From: Ardenticatenales bacterium
Lineage (GTDB): Bacteria; Chloroflexota; Anaerolineae; Promineifilales; Promineifilaceae
Direction: 5' to 3'
Assembly: GCA_020634575.1 (NCBI GenBank)
Contig: JACKBM010000029.1
Span: 11,319 to 75,318, forward strand
DNA: 64,000 bases
Both the position numbers and the translations under genes were made by a program. Below are positions 18,752 through 28,465 of the stretch, piece by piece. The notes beneath the pieces are model-generated. The model saw only the letters and a program-made list of their open reading frames with translations. It was not told the origin of the DNA and did no database searches. How positions within the stretch are numbered: position 1 is the first letter of the stretch; every line of letters begins with the position of its first letter.

Positions 18752-20347
18752 ATGAACAACCATGAAGGGATGATTGCCTGGCTTTTGCTGGCCGCTGGCA
18801 GCTTGTTGCTGTTACCGGCCGGTTTCCTCTGCCTTGAAGCCGGCCTCTCCGCCCGGCGGCAGGGACACCAGACCAGCTACAAATATCCCCTGGGCGTGGC
18901 TATCGCCCTGCTCAGCTTCTTGCTGCTGGGTTATGGCCTCATGAACGGGCGCAGCAACAGCGGCTGGTTCGGCAGCCCGGACCTGGCCAGCGCCTGGGGG
19001 GCAACAGATCTGAACGGGGCACTGCAGCGGCTATTCCAGGCACTCTATGCGGCCATCGCCCTGGCTGCGGCGTTGCTGGCGGCCCCGCGGCGCTTACGCC
19101 TGACTGCCTACCCCTGGCTGGCGCTGCTTTTGGGCGCCGTGGTGTTTCCCATCGTTAATCATTGGGTTTATCAACCGGCCGGTTGGCTCAATCGCCTTGG
19201 TTACATCGACACAGGCGGCAGCAGCAGCATTCAAGCCGTAGCCGGCTGGAGTGCGCTGGCGCTGGCGCTGCTGGCAGAGCGGCACAGCGGCCGGTCACGA
19301 TCAACACCGCCCCGCTCCCTACCCTGGGCCGGCCTGGGCGTTTTTCTCATCTGGCTGGGTTGGCTGGGGCTGCATCTGAGTCGCTTCAGCGGAGCAACAC
19401 CTGGAGCGGTGGCCATCATCCTGCCGACGCTCGCTAGTGGTGCCGCCGGCTTGCTGGTTGGGTTGCTCTTCAGCCGGCTGGTGCCGGGGCTGAATCAGAT
19501 GGCAGCCGCAGCGCAGGGTAGCCTGGCCGGGCTCGTAGCGAGTAGTGCTGGCTTCATGCTGTATTCGGCCGGGGACATGATTCTGGTCGGCGCAATCGGA
19601 GCCCTGGTAGCCCTGTTACTGGCCCGCCTGCTTGCCTGGCGGCGCCTGACGGGGGCACGCGGCGCTTTGCCCGCGCTGTTGGGCGCCAGCGCCTGGGGTA
19701 CGCTGGCTGTGGCCCTGCTGGCCGCCCCGGCAGCAACGGGCTGGCTTGTTCAGCTTGGGCTCCAGCTGCTGGGCTGGCTGGCTATTGCCTCTTTCACGCT
19801 GCTGGCGAGCTTGCTGGCTTTCCTGTTTTTGGAAGGGTTTTTGCCCCTTTTCCGAGCCAGCCCAAGCCCGTTAGCCGCGGCCCAACCTGCTCTGGCTGTG
19901 GCAACTGTGACAGCCCCGGTGGAAGCAAGCCCCGCGCCTGTGGCCGAACCCACCGTAGCGCCATCGAACCCACCCGCGCCAGACGTTACTGAGAGTCCGG
20001 CGCCGGCCATCGGCCGGCTCACCCTCTCCGCCGACATGCTCATCGTGCGGACCGCTGATGAGGCCACGCGGCGGATGTTTACCTATCCGGGCAATACCCT
20101 GGTGGGTGAAACGGCCAACTTCTTCTTGCGGGCGCATGAACAGGGGGATTCGCTGGCCCAGCTGGCGTTTGTCCTGGAGACTGCGGCACGCAATCGGCAA
20201 ACCGTCCACATGATTGGCATTCGCAGCGACGGCCGCCGTTTTAATCTTTCCGTGACCGTCGCCGCCCTGGTTGAGGAACATAGCCCCATTTACCGGCTGA
20301 CCCTCAAACCATCGCCATTAACCGTCCATGCTACGTACGCGCCCTGA
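18752..20347 (+). CDS. Ammonium-transporter-like membrane domain (pore His lost) fused to a PAS-like domain
   Basis: This is a 531-residue protein with about 11 hydrophobic segments and a soluble C-terminal domain from about residue 425. The membrane part follows Amt/MEP order: YIDTGGSSSIQAVAGWSALALALL matches the AmtB segment around its first pore His, LIWLGWLGLHLSRFSG matches the GWFGFNAGS helix, and GSLAGLVASSAGF matches the GAIAGLVGVTPA segment. The first pore His is Gln (Q161), and the second-His segment (FGVHG in AmtB) is replaced by LLGAS, so ammonium conduction is unlikely. The tail (ADEATRRMFTYPGNTLVGE ... RSDGRRFNLSVTV) is PAS-like. It follows CheA by 35 bp, so it is probably a membrane sensor or modulator of this pathway. 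Amt domains fused to signalling domains are known (Amt-histidine kinases); this partner set is unfamiliar to me. Confidence 0.72.
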   Translation: MNNHEGMIAWLLLAAGSLLLLPAGFLCLEAGLSARRQGHQTSYKYPLGVAIALLSFLLLGYGLMNGRSNSGWFGSPDLASAWGATDLNGALQRLFQALYAAIALAAALLAAPRRLRLTAYPWLALLLGAVVFPIVNHWVYQPAGWLNRLGYIDTGGSSSIQAVAGWSALALALLAERHSGRSRSTPPRSLPWAGLGVFLIWLGWLGLHLSRFSGATPGAVAIILPTLASGAAGLLVGLLFSRLVPGLNQMAAAAQGSLAGLVASSAGFMLYSAGDMILVGAIGALVALLLARLLAWRRLTGARGALPALLGASAWGTLAVALLAAPAATGWLVQLGLQLLGWLAIASFTLLASLLAFLFLEGFLPLFRASPSPLAAAQPALAVATVTAPVEASPAPVAEPTVAPSNPPAPDVTESPAPAIGRLTLSADMLIVRTADEATRRMFTYPGNTLVGETANFFLRAHEQGDSLAQLAFVLETAARNRQTVHMIGIRSDGRRFNLSVTVAALVEEHSPIYRLTLKPSPLTVHATYAP

Positions 20348-21155
20348 CCACCTCCAGGTCAATGGCGCGCAGTTTGCCATCTTCCATCCCGGCCGCGATC
20401 TGGAATTCCACAACCAGATTACGGTTGGGCAACGAATTGGTGTCGACCCAGGCGGGAAATTCGGAGCCATGGCAAAAGATGGTGTCGTACGGGGACATCG
20501 GGTCACGCGAGTCGGTGCGCCACAGTTCGCCATCTACTTTCTTCAGATAACGTAGCCAGCCAAAGCCCTTGAGACCATCATACGCATAGCAGATGCCCCG
20601 GACATACGAATCCATCTCACCCCAGCTTTTGCCATTGGCGCGTTCAACCGGCAGCAGATTAGGAATCAGATAACCGGATACAAATTGATCAGCTTCATTA
20701 CGCAGGCTGCCAGCCACGTTATCAAAACCCAGGACCTCTACACGACAGCCTCGCGCCTGCAAAGCGTGGACGACGCGGACAAAATCGCCGTCACCGGTTG
20801 CCAGAATGACCCGGTCCAGACTTTCAGATTGGGTCAGGGCGTCGACTGCCAGGTCCAGGTCAACATTGGCCTTGCCATAGCGGGTCCCTGTTTCATCGCT
20901 GTACCATTTCACATCTTTGCGAATGACCTTGAAGCCGATGTCACGCAGGGCGTTGTGGAAACGGAACTGGCCATAGCGATATTCCTGATCGTTTTCGGCC
21001 CGTTCGGGATCGAAGCTTACATAGGCATTGAGGCGCATGGGTTCAGCGCCACCCCGACAGGCAAAGCGGCGCAAGACCTCAAAGCGCATGCCAAAACCAC
21101 CGTTAGATACCAGATGTGTGACGTCAACAAAGACGCCTACCTTTGTGCTACTCAT
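20331..21155 (-). CDS. NYN-domain (LabA/DUF88) putative ribonuclease
   Basis: This 274-residue protein has an N-terminal NYN (PIN-like) nuclease domain: KVGVFVDVTHL with D11, KANVDLDLAVDAL with D99/D101, and ILATGDGDFVRVV with D122/D124 form the expected acidic metal site. Central VEVLGFDNVAGSLRNEADQFV closes the fold. The C-terminal 100 residues are not recognised. Such proteins act on RNA or as regulators (LabA); the target here is unknown. Its 3' end overlaps the convergent Amt-PAS gene by 17 bp, so transcription through either would produce antisense overlap. No operon partner is visible on its strand. Confidence 0.85.
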   Translation of the reverse strand: MSSTKVGVFVDVTHLVSNGGFGMRFEVLRRFACRGGAEPMRLNAYVSFDPERAENDQEYRYGQFRFHNALRDIGFKVIRKDVKWYSDETGTRYGKANVDLDLAVDALTQSESLDRVILATGDGDFVRVVHALQARGCRVEVLGFDNVAGSLRNEADQFVSGYLIPNLLPVERANGKSWGEMDSYVRGICYAYDGLKGFGWLRYLKKVDGELWRTDSRDPMSPYDTIFCHGSEFPAWVDTNSLPNRNLVVEFQIAAGMEDGKLRAIDLEVVRART

Positions 21156-21603
21156 ATGCTCTCTTTCTTTGTCAGTAATGTCAGTTTCAGTGAAGGCAGT
21201 AGACCTGGGCCAGCCGCGAACCCATCAGAGATGGGCCTGGACGAGGAGAAATCGCGGTGCCGGGGTTGTGGGCTACCGGCCGGTCCGGCCAGCAGCACCT
21301 CATGGCAAAATCGTACAGTAAGTTTAGGTCCTTTGCCGCAAGGCCTGCTTCGGGTGAGGTGAAGCAGGCTAGCAACGCCGCGGGAGAGCAGCGCCCCTGT
21401 GAAGGGTCCCAGTATTTTACACAGCGACTTCGCAGACCGCCAAAAGAGATTTCCAGACTGCCATTCCCAAATCTGAATCTACAGGTACAATCCACTGTTG
21501 CCCGGCTACCGGCTGGGGTTGAACCGGCCGGTCAGATGCGGACAACGTTCCGGGACCGGCCAGCAACCGCTATCCCCAACTTGTAGCAACCAGGTTAGCT
21601 AAC
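21156..21603. other. 448-bp intergenic stretch with a strong hairpin, upstream of the MATE gene
   Basis: No convincing gene is seen; short readings here have no ribosome site or family signature. The clearest structure is a perfect 9-bp hairpin, GCCTGCTTC (21343-21351) and GAAGCAGGC (21361-21369) with a 9-nt loop. GC-rich complementary stretches surround it. I compared it by eye with cobalamin, TPP, glycine and guanidine riboswitches and with 6S and SRP RNA and recognised none. The CCGGCCGG octamer occurs at about 21281 and 21524. Confidence 0.4.
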
Positions 21604-23007
21604 ATGCAACAATCTTCTGCGCGGGCCAATTCGCCCCTTCTAAACGCTCCCATTCCTGGCCTGATGCGTCAGATCGCCACGCCAGTCAGTATCGGCGCTT
21701 TTTTTAACACCATGTTCAACGTGGTGGACACAATCTACGGCGGCGCCATCTCTGATGAGGCGCTGGCCGCCCTGTCCCTTTCCTTTCCCATCTTCTTTAT
21801 CATTTTCGCCCTGGGCATCGGCTTCTCGACTGGCAATACAGCCCTGATGGGCAATGCGCTGGGCCGGGGCGATGAAGAGACAGGCCAGCGCTACGCTATC
21901 CAGGGTTTGATTTTCGGCCTGATCATTTCGCTGATCACCACCGTGCTCATCCTGGCGGCGGCGCCGGCGCTGGTTGGCCTGCTGGGCGCCGAGGATCCAA
22001 CCTACCAGGCCATGACGCTGGCCTACATCCGACCCATTTTCTATGGCGCCGTCTTTTTCATCACCGTCTCCATGCTCCAGGCGATTCTCAACACCCTGGG
22101 CCGCACCAAGCCGGGCCGCAACTTCCTCGTGGCCGGCTTTATCCTTAACCTGGCCCTGGATCCCTGGTTCATTTTTGGCGGCCTGGGGCTGCCGGCGATG
22201 GGGATCACCGGCATCGCCCTGGCGACGGTTCTGGTTCAGTTTCTCGGCTGTATTTATCTCGGCTATGAGGTGGCTCACACAGAACTGGTTACCTGGGAAA
22301 GCATACGCCGCTTCTGGAAACCGTCACCCAAATATCTGCTGAATATCGCCCGCCAGGGTTTCCCCAACACAGTTGATTCGATGGGGACCTCGCTGGGCTT
22401 TTTTGTCCTCACCTACTTTGTGGCCCGCTTTGGCCAACCCTCGGTGGCGGCCCTGGGGGCCGGCTCCCGCATTGAGCAGATTTTCTTGCTGCCGCTGCTG
22501 GGGCTCAATGTAGCTGTCCTGTCGCTGATTGCCCGCAACAATGGCGCCGGCCAGCTCGACCGTGTCCAGGAGACCTATCGGACAGCATTGCGCTACGGCA
22601 GCACCATCATGTTTGTCACCATGATTCTGGCCTGGTTACTGGCCTGGCCCCTCATTCGGCTGTTCACCGACGACCCTTACATCATCGCCACCGGCATCAC
22701 CTATGTTCGTATCCGCACCCTGGGACTGATTCCCAACGCCCTCTTTTTTATGTCTGCCTCGGCGATGCGGGGCTTGCAGCGGCCGGTCCCGGCCTTGATC
22801 CTGAATTTGCTGCGCTTTGTTGTGCTGCCCTATCTCTTTATTGTGCTGTTTGTGGAGGTGCTGGACTACGGCCTGACGTCTATCTTTGTCTCGTCGACCA
22901 CTGCCTTTGTCTTGACAGCGATAGCGGCCCTGCTGACGGCGCGGCGCATCCTGCCGAAGCCGGCCGCGGACGGTGAATTTTCGTCAGGCCCTGGCGAGGC
23001 AGTGTAG
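21604..23007 (+). CDS. MATE family multidrug/metabolite exporter
   Basis: This 467-residue integral membrane protein has 12 hydrophobic segments arranged as two six-helix halves. The first starts with PIPGLMRQIATPVSIGAFFNTMFNVVDTIYGG and the second with RQGFPNTVDSMGTSLGFFVLTYFVARFG, the usual MATE duplication. GFSTGNTALMGNALGRGDEETG is the loop typical of the family. It exports a drug or metabolite using a Na+ or H+ gradient; the substrate is unknown. It starts behind a weak AGG site after a 448-bp upstream region holding a hairpin, and is followed 56 bp later by a flavin reductase on the same strand. Confidence 0.93.
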   Translation: MQQSSARANSPLLNAPIPGLMRQIATPVSIGAFFNTMFNVVDTIYGGAISDEALAALSLSFPIFFIIFALGIGFSTGNTALMGNALGRGDEETGQRYAIQGLIFGLIISLITTVLILAAAPALVGLLGAEDPTYQAMTLAYIRPIFYGAVFFITVSMLQAILNTLGRTKPGRNFLVAGFILNLALDPWFIFGGLGLPAMGITGIALATVLVQFLGCIYLGYEVAHTELVTWESIRRFWKPSPKYLLNIARQGFPNTVDSMGTSLGFFVLTYFVARFGQPSVAALGAGSRIEQIFLLPLLGLNVAVLSLIARNNGAGQLDRVQETYRTALRYGSTIMFVTMILAWLLAWPLIRLFTDDPYIIATGITYVRIRTLGLIPNALFFMSASAMRGLQRPVPALILNLLRFVVLPYLFIVLFVEVLDYGLTSIFVSSTTAFVLTAIAALLTARRILPKPAADGEFSSGPGEAV

Positions 23008-23063
23008 AATAAGCAGACTCGACTCTCTAGCAACGTGGAGCGCATTCCAAGGAGTTTCTTCTC

Positions 23064-23549
23064 ATGGCGATTTCGTCCGACGATTTCAAGGATGTTTTGC
23101 GGCATTTTCCGGCCGGTGTCACCCTGGTCACCGTGAAGGCCGGCGGCGAGGTCTATGGCCTGACCGTCTCCGCCTTCGCCTCGGTCTCGCCGACCCCGCC
23201 GCTGATCATGGTCTGTATTGACCACCGCGGTTACAGCCATGAACTCCTGCAGAAAAGCGACGCCGTTTTTGCCGTGAATTTCCTCCATGAGGAGCAAATT
23301 GAGCTCTCCAATCGCTTTGCCTTCGTCAAAGATGACCGCTTTGCCGAAGGGAACTGGGCCACAGCCGCGACCGGCGCGCCGGTGCTGGCGGATGCGGTGG
23401 CCTGGCTGGACTGCACCGTTTATAGCCGGCATTCGGCCGGTACCCACACCATCTACATCGGCGAAGTCCAGGCCAGCCAGGTTGTAGCGCCGGATGGCAA
23501 ACCGCTGATTTACTGGAATCGTGAGTATCGGCAGTTAGCAAATAGCTGA
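23064..23549 (+). CDS. Flavin reductase family protein (HpaC-like, FMN/FAD:NADH)
   Basis: This 161-residue protein is a split-barrel flavin reductase that supplies reduced flavin to two-component monooxygenases. The pattern is LRHFPAGVTLVTVKAGGEVYGLTVSAFASVSPTPPLIMVCIDH, FAVNFLHEEQIELSNRFA and HTIYIGEVQA, ending in PLIYWNREYRQL, as in HpaC and relatives. AAGGAG lies 9 bp upstream of the start. The oxygenase it serves could be the HpaB homologue at 1193-2719, although 20 kb separate them; that pairing is inference. It converges on araA with a small TAGCTGA/TCAGCTA hairpin covering both stop codons. Confidence 0.9.
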   Translation: MAISSDDFKDVLRHFPAGVTLVTVKAGGEVYGLTVSAFASVSPTPPLIMVCIDHRGYSHELLQKSDAVFAVNFLHEEQIELSNRFAFVKDDRFAEGNWATAATGAPVLADAVAWLDCTVYSRHSAGTHTIYIGEVQASQVVAPDGKPLIYWNREYRQLANS

Positions 23550-23558
23550 CATCATCAG

Positions 23559-25070
23559 CTAAAACGCCGCCGCCATATGGTAATAGAGTTCATTCCACTT
23601 CAACTCTTTTTTGATTTCCCGCAGCGAAGAGTTTTCGTCAATAAGCAGATACTCAATGCCGGCGATATTGGCAAAATCCTCCATATGTTCGGCGGTTAAA
23701 GAGAGGCTGAAGCCTGTATGGTGGGCGCCACCAGCCAATATCCAGGCGGCGACCCCTTCTTGGAAATTCGGCTGCACGCGCCAAAGAGCGCGCGCCACTG
23801 GCAATTTCGGCAGGGGCGCCTCAGTCTCCACAACCTCGACTGTGTTGACAATGAGCCGGTAGCGCGTGCCAAGATCAATGACGGAGGCGTTGAGCGCCGG
23901 CCCGGTCTGTGAATCAAAAACGAGACGTACCGGATCTTCCTTGCCGCCGATGCCCAGCGGATGAATTTCCAACGAAGGCCTGGCAGCCGCAATCGACGGA
24001 CAGATTTCCAACATATGCGCCCCCAGCACCTTGGCGCCATCCGGGCCAAAATGGTAGGTGTAATCCTCCATAAACGAGGTACCACCAGCCAGGCCTGCGC
24101 TCATCACTTTCATGGCCCTGAGCAGCGCCGCTGTTTTCCAATCTCCCTCAGCCCCAAAGCCATAACCATCCGCCATCAATCGCTGCGAAGCCACGCCCGG
24201 CAGCTGCTTGAGCCCATGCAGATCTTCAAAGGTATCTGTATAACCCTTGAAACCACCTTCTTCCAGAAACGCACGGATACCCAGCTCAATACGCGCCGCA
24301 TCTCGGAGCGATTGGCGCCTTGCGCCATCTGCCTGCAACGCGGGAACGACGGTATAGCTTTCTTCGTAGACGGCGATCAGGTCAGAAACCGCTTTCTCGG
24401 TTACGGCGTTGACCCTGGCCACCAGGTCGCCGATGCCATAGCCATTTACCGAATAGCCAAACTGCATCTGGGCCGATACCTTATTACCTTCGGTTACCGC
24501 CACTTCACGCATGTTGTCGCCAAAACGAGCAAATTTCGCCCCTTGCGCATCGTGCCAGGCCGCAGCGGCCCGCATCCAGACGCCCAGGCGAGCCAACACC
24601 TCGTCATCCTGCCAGTGGCCGACGACGACTTTGCGCGCCGCCCGCAGCCGTGTGCCGATGTAGCCAAACTCGCGACCACCATGGGCTGTCTGATTCAGGT
24701 TCATGAAGTCCATGTCAATCGTGGACCAGGGGATCTCTGCATTAAATTGGGTATGCAATTGGACAAACGGCTTTTGTAAGGCCTGCAAGCCGGCGATCCA
24801 CATTTTGGCCGGTGAAAAGGTATGCATCCAGCAGATAAGGCCAATGCAATTCGGGGCCGCGTTGGCAGCCTGACAGATGTTGTGGATCTCTTCTGGCGTG
24901 GTGACAATCGGTTTAAAAACTACCCTGACGGGTAATTGCGGCGCAGCAGCCAGCGCCTCGGCAATTGTTGACCCGTTGGCGGCGACCTGCGCCAGAGGTC
25001 CCGGTCCGTACAGATGTTGGCTACCAACAATAAACCAGGCTTCCAGCGGCCCAAAAATATCTGCTTTCAT
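23559..25070 (-). CDS. araA: L-arabinose isomerase
   Basis: This 503-residue enzyme converts L-arabinose to L-ribulose in the cytoplasm with a bound Mn2+. Recognisable are the N-terminal [36 protein letters not shown], and the metal-site segments [41 protein letters not shown] and [15 protein letters not shown], which carry the two Glu and two His ligands of the family. The start at 25070 follows GGAGGA; six codons upstream in frame are not needed. It is the last gene of a minus-strand operon and lies 14 bp after araD. Its length is that of the standard enzyme. Confidence 0.97.
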   Translation of the reverse strand: MKADIFGPLEAWFIVGSQHLYGPGPLAQVAANGSTIAEALAAAPQLPVRVVFKPIVTTPEEIHNICQAANAAPNCIGLICWMHTFSPAKMWIAGLQALQKPFVQLHTQFNAEIPWSTIDMDFMNLNQTAHGGREFGYIGTRLRAARKVVVGHWQDDEVLARLGVWMRAAAAWHDAQGAKFARFGDNMREVAVTEGNKVSAQMQFGYSVNGYGIGDLVARVNAVTEKAVSDLIAVYEESYTVVPALQADGARRQSLRDAARIELGIRAFLEEGGFKGYTDTFEDLHGLKQLPGVASQRLMADGYGFGAEGDWKTAALLRAMKVMSAGLAGGTSFMEDYTYHFGPDGAKVLGAHMLEICPSIAAARPSLEIHPLGIGGKEDPVRLVFDSQTGPALNASVIDLGTRYRLIVNTVEVVETEAPLPKLPVARALWRVQPNFQEGVAAWILAGGAHHTGFSLSLTAEHMEDFANIAGIEYLLIDENSSLREIKKELKWNELYYHMAAAF

Positions 25071-25084
25071 CTCTCTTCCTCCAT

Positions 25085-25732
25085 TCACTGCCCGTACACA
25101 TTCTGGTAACGGTCATACAATTTATCGATGTCACTTGACGCAATGGTGAGCGGTTCGCCCAGCAATAGGGACGCCCAGGCAATCGCCGCATTGTCTTCAG
25201 TCATGACGGCGGCCTTGACCGCTTTCTCGGCCGTCGCGCCAACGGCAAAGACGCCATGGCTCTGCAGCAGGCAGGCCGGGCTGCGGCTGCCCTGCAGCGC
25301 TTCCACCACCACCTGGCCGATCGCTTCGCCACCAATTAAGGCAAAACCACCACAGGGGATATCGCCGCCAAACTCATCGCCCATGGCTGTGGTAATGCAG
25401 GGGATCGGCCGGCCGTGGGTGGCGAAGGCAGTCGCGTAACGCGAATGTGTGTGGACGATGCCATTGACCTCTGGCATGTGGCGGTAGATGTAACAGTGAG
25501 ACGCCGTGTCCGAAGACGCCTTGTATGCCCCTTCCACAACATTGCCCTCGAGATCCACCACCACCATGTTTGCCGGCGTCAGATCCGGGAACTTGATGCC
25601 GCTGGGCTTGATGACAACCAGGTTACGCTCCGGGTCACGCGCACTGATATTGCCGCTAGTCCAGGCAACCAGGTTGTTGCGCGGCAGCTCCATGTGCAAA
25701 TCACAGACAATTTGGCGTAGTTCGTCAAGCAT
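25085..25732 (-). CDS. araD: L-ribulose-5-phosphate 4-epimerase
   Basis: This 215-residue class II aldolase-fold enzyme converts L-ribulose 5-phosphate to D-xylulose 5-phosphate, the entry to the pentose phosphate pathway. Visible are [11 protein letters not shown] and [17 protein letters not shown] (phosphate binding), D75 in SSDTASH, the zinc ligands H94 and H96 in [12 protein letters not shown], and H159 in QSHGVFAVG. The ATG at 25732 has GAGG upstream; a TTG six codons earlier is less likely. It sits between the kinase and the isomerase, in araB-araD-araA order. Confidence 0.96.
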   Translation of the reverse strand: MLDELRQIVCDLHMELPRNNLVAWTSGNISARDPERNLVVIKPSGIKFPDLTPANMVVVDLEGNVVEGAYKASSDTASHCYIYRHMPEVNGIVHTHSRYATAFATHGRPIPCITTAMGDEFGGDIPCGGFALIGGEAIGQVVVEALQGSRSPACLLQSHGVFAVGATAEKAVKAAVMTEDNAAIAWASLLLGEPLTIASSDIDKLYDRYQNVYGQ

Positions 25733-25760
25733 TTCTCTTGCCTCAATCAAATCGGGTTAT

Positions 25761-27368
25761 TTAGCGCAGCGCCGCAACCGCCGCTCGTTCGATCGCCAGG
25801 CCCTCTTTGTAGCGCTCCATAAAGGCAGCAAAACCAGCCACATCAGCGGGATCAGGCGCTATCGTCCGGCTGTTGGCGCTGGCAAACACCTGGTTGTCCA
25901 GATAGGCCTCCAACGTCTCATCTGATCCTTTGTGCAGCATGAAAGCAGCCAGCAAAGCCATCCCCCAGGGGCCGCCTTCCCCGGCCGTTTCCATCACCGA
26001 AACGGGCACTTGCATTGCTGTGGCCATCATCTGCTGACCAACCCCTTCCGTCTTGAAAAAACCACCATGGCCGAGGAGCTGATCAAGCGCAACCTTCTCC
26101 TGTTCGAAAAGGATATCCATGCCGAGTTTCAGGGTGCCGAGGGCGGAAAAGAGGTGAACACGCATGAAGTTGGCCAGCGTGAAGCGGCTGCCCGGGGTAC
26201 GGACAAATAAGGGCCGGCCTTCCTCAAAGTGGGTAATCGGTTCACCGGCAAAGTAGTTATACGCCAGCAGCCCACCACCATCACGGTCCCCCTTGAGGGC
26301 GATTTTGTACAGCATCTCATAAAGGCTACCTGGGCTGATGCCGACCCCCAGAACCTCAGTAAACTCCTGAAAGAGACCCACCCAGGCATCCAGGTCAGAG
26401 GTGCAGGTGTTGGTATGGACCATGGCCACCGGTTTGCCGGTCGGCGTGGTGACCATATCTATCTCCGGATGGAGTTTGGCCAGCGCCTTTTCCAGCACAA
26501 TCATGGCAAAGACCGAGGTACCGGCGGAAACGTTGCCCGTGCGTTCGGCCACACTATTGGTTGCCACCATACCGGTGCCTGCATCCCCTTCCGGCGGGCA
26601 GAGCGGAATGCCGGCCTGGAGCTGACCGGCCGGATCAATCAACCGCGCACCCGCCGCTGTCAACGTCCCCGCTGCTTCCCCGGCAACCAGCACTGCCGGC
26701 AAGATCTCCTGTAACGTCCAGGCAATGCCCGCAGCTGCCAGCCGTTGATTAAACAGCGCCAGCCGCCGGGCATCATAATCATTTGTCTGGCTATCGATGG
26801 GAAACATGCCCGACGCCTCGCCGACACCCAACACCCGTTGACCGGTCAGCTGCCAATGCACGTAACCGGCCAGCGTGGTCAGGTAGGCGATATGCTGGAC
26901 ATGGGGTTCCTGGTTTAGGATCGCCTGGTAAAGGTGGGCGATACTCCAGCGATGCGGGATATTGAACTGGAACAGCTCCGTTAGCGCCTCAGTGGCCTGA
27001 CCCGTATTGGTGTTGCGCCAGGTGCGAAAGGGGGCCAGCAATCTGCCCGCTTCGTCAAACGCCATGTAACCATGCATCATGCCGCTAAAACCGATGGCGC
27101 CCACCCGCTGCAGCGTAACCCCAAACTGGGCCAACAGATCATTGTTGAGCTCCCGATAGCTCGCCTGCAAACCAGCCCAGACATCGTCGACATGATAGGT
27201 CCAGGTATCATTCTCGAATCTGTTTTCCCAGGCAAAACTGCCTGAGGCGATAGGCGCATGATGCTGGTCGATCAGCACCGCCTTAATACGCGTTGAGCCA
27301 AACTCAATGCCTAGAATGGTTTGCCCGCCCATAATTTGCCTGACGATCGCTTCTTTTTTACTACTCAT
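25761..27368 (-). CDS. FGGY-family carbohydrate kinase, probable L-ribulokinase
   Basis: This 535-residue kinase has the FGGY/hexokinase-like fold: [16 protein letters not shown] is the first phosphate-binding loop, [17 protein letters not shown] and TWRNTNTGQ surround the sugar site, and [12 protein letters not shown] and [16 protein letters not shown] lie in the second half. Because it is in line with araD and araA, phosphorylation of L-ribulose is the obvious role. It is not of the classical E. coli AraB sequence type, so the gene symbol is withheld. GGAGG precedes the start. It begins 42 bp after the mutarotase gene. Confidence 0.88.
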   Translation of the reverse strand: MSSKKEAIVRQIMGGQTILGIEFGSTRIKAVLIDQHHAPIASGSFAWENRFENDTWTYHVDDVWAGLQASYRELNNDLLAQFGVTLQRVGAIGFSGMMHGYMAFDEAGRLLAPFRTWRNTNTGQATEALTELFQFNIPHRWSIAHLYQAILNQEPHVQHIAYLTTLAGYVHWQLTGQRVLGVGEASGMFPIDSQTNDYDARRLALFNQRLAAAGIAWTLQEILPAVLVAGEAAGTLTAAGARLIDPAGQLQAGIPLCPPEGDAGTGMVATNSVAERTGNVSAGTSVFAMIVLEKALAKLHPEIDMVTTPTGKPVAMVHTNTCTSDLDAWVGLFQEFTEVLGVGISPGSLYEMLYKIALKGDRDGGGLLAYNYFAGEPITHFEEGRPLFVRTPGSRFTLANFMRVHLFSALGTLKLGMDILFEQEKVALDQLLGHGGFFKTEGVGQQMMATAMQVPVSVMETAGEGGPWGMALLAAFMLHKGSDETLEAYLDNQVFASANSRTIAPDPADVAGFAAFMERYKEGLAIERAAVAALR

Positions 27369-27410
27369 ACCGTCTTGCCTCCACTCGCCTTCTTCTGGCT
27401 ATACGCTGGC

Positions 27411-28463
27411 TCAGCGTACCCCAAACCGGTAAACGGTTGTCTGCGTGTATGTCTCGCCGGGCCGGAGGATGGTTGAAGGAAATGCCGGTTGGTTGGGCGA
27501 GTCGGGGAAATGCTGGGTCTCCAGACAGAACCCGGTGCGCGGCTGGATAAGCTGGCCCCCCTTGCCGGTCAAGGTGCCATCCAAAAAATTGCCTGTGTAA
27601 AACTGCACCCCAGGCTGAGTGGTGAGGGTCTCCAGAACACGTCCGGTCGCCGGCTCGTACACGGTAGCCGCTAAAGCCAACTGGCCATCCGGATTGTTTA
27701 GTACCCAGTTGTGGTCATAGCCACCGGCAAAGATTAGCTGCTCATCGGGCTGCTCAATTCTGGCCCCAATGGCGGTTGGCCGGGTGAAATCCATCGGGGT
27801 GCCGGCCACCGGCCGGAGCTCGCCGGTCGGAATGAGGGTCGCATCAACTGGCGTGAAATGGTTGGCATTAAGAACCACCTCATGGTTGAGGATATCGCCC
27901 GTCCCGGCCAGGTTGAAGTAAGCATGGTTGGTCAAATTGAGGACGGTATCTTGATCTGTGGTCGCTGTGTAATCTATCCGGAGGGCCTGATCGTTGTGCA
28001 GGCTGTACACCACCTGCACATCCAGGTTACCCGGATACCCTTCCTCACCAGCCGCACTCCGGTAAGCTAATTTCAGGCCGACGTCAGCGGCTTCCTCAAC
28101 CGGCTGCGCCTGCCAGATCACCTTGTCAAACCCTCTGTTCCCCCCATGGAGAGCATTCGGGCCATTGTTCTGGGCCAGAATGTACTCGGTTCCATTGAGC
28201 ATAAACCTGCCCTTGGCGATCCGGTTACCATAGCGGCCAATCAGCGCCCCCAGGAACGGGTGAGGCTGCAAGTAGCCGGCCAACGTGTCGAAGCCAAGCA
28301 CAACGTCTGCGTAAACGCCACGCCGGTCCGGGGCCAGAATAGAGACGATGATGCCGCCGTAATTGGTCAGCTTGACCTCCAGGCCGTTGTCATTGCCCAG
28401 GGTGTAAAGATCAACTGGCGCGCCGTCTGGGGTATGTCCGAAAAGCTCATGTCTGATGAACAT
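27411..28463 (-). CDS. Aldose 1-epimerase (mutarotase)
   Basis: This 350-residue beta-sandwich enzyme interconverts alpha and beta anomers of free sugars. Family motifs are LTNYGGIIVSILAPDR, PFLGALIGRYGNRIAKGRF, NNGPNALHGG (with the active-site His), VLNLTNHAYFNLAG (second His), FAGGYDHNWVL, and the late LETQHFPDSPNQPAFPSTILRPGE carrying the catalytic Glu. No signal peptide is seen, so it acts in the cytoplasm, here presumably on L-arabinose freed by the arabinofuranosidases. AAGGA precedes the start, and the GH51 gene ends 2 bp upstream, so the two are translated from one message. Confidence 0.95.
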   Translation of the reverse strand: MFIRHELFGHTPDGAPVDLYTLGNDNGLEVKLTNYGGIIVSILAPDRRGVYADVVLGFDTLAGYLQPHPFLGALIGRYGNRIAKGRFMLNGTEYILAQNNGPNALHGGNRGFDKVIWQAQPVEEAADVGLKLAYRSAAGEEGYPGNLDVQVVYSLHNDQALRIDYTATTDQDTVLNLTNHAYFNLAGTGDILNHEVVLNANHFTPVDATLIPTGELRPVAGTPMDFTRPTAIGARIEQPDEQLIFAGGYDHNWVLNNPDGQLALAATVYEPATGRVLETLTTQPGVQFYTGNFLDGTLTGKGGQLIQPRTGFCLETQHFPDSPNQPAFPSTILRPGETYTQTTVYRFGVR

Positions 28464-28465
28464 CT

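Noticed and set aside
21335..21470. Known riboswitch or 6S/SRP RNA before the MATE gene
   Set aside because: By-eye comparison with cobalamin, TPP, glycine, guanidine and 6S/SRP signature sequences gave no match; only a hairpin can be claimed.
21257..21586. 109-codon plus-strand and 102-codon minus-strand readings upstream of the MATE gene
   Set aside because: They overlap each other and the hairpin region, have poor composition for a folded protein and no ribosome site.
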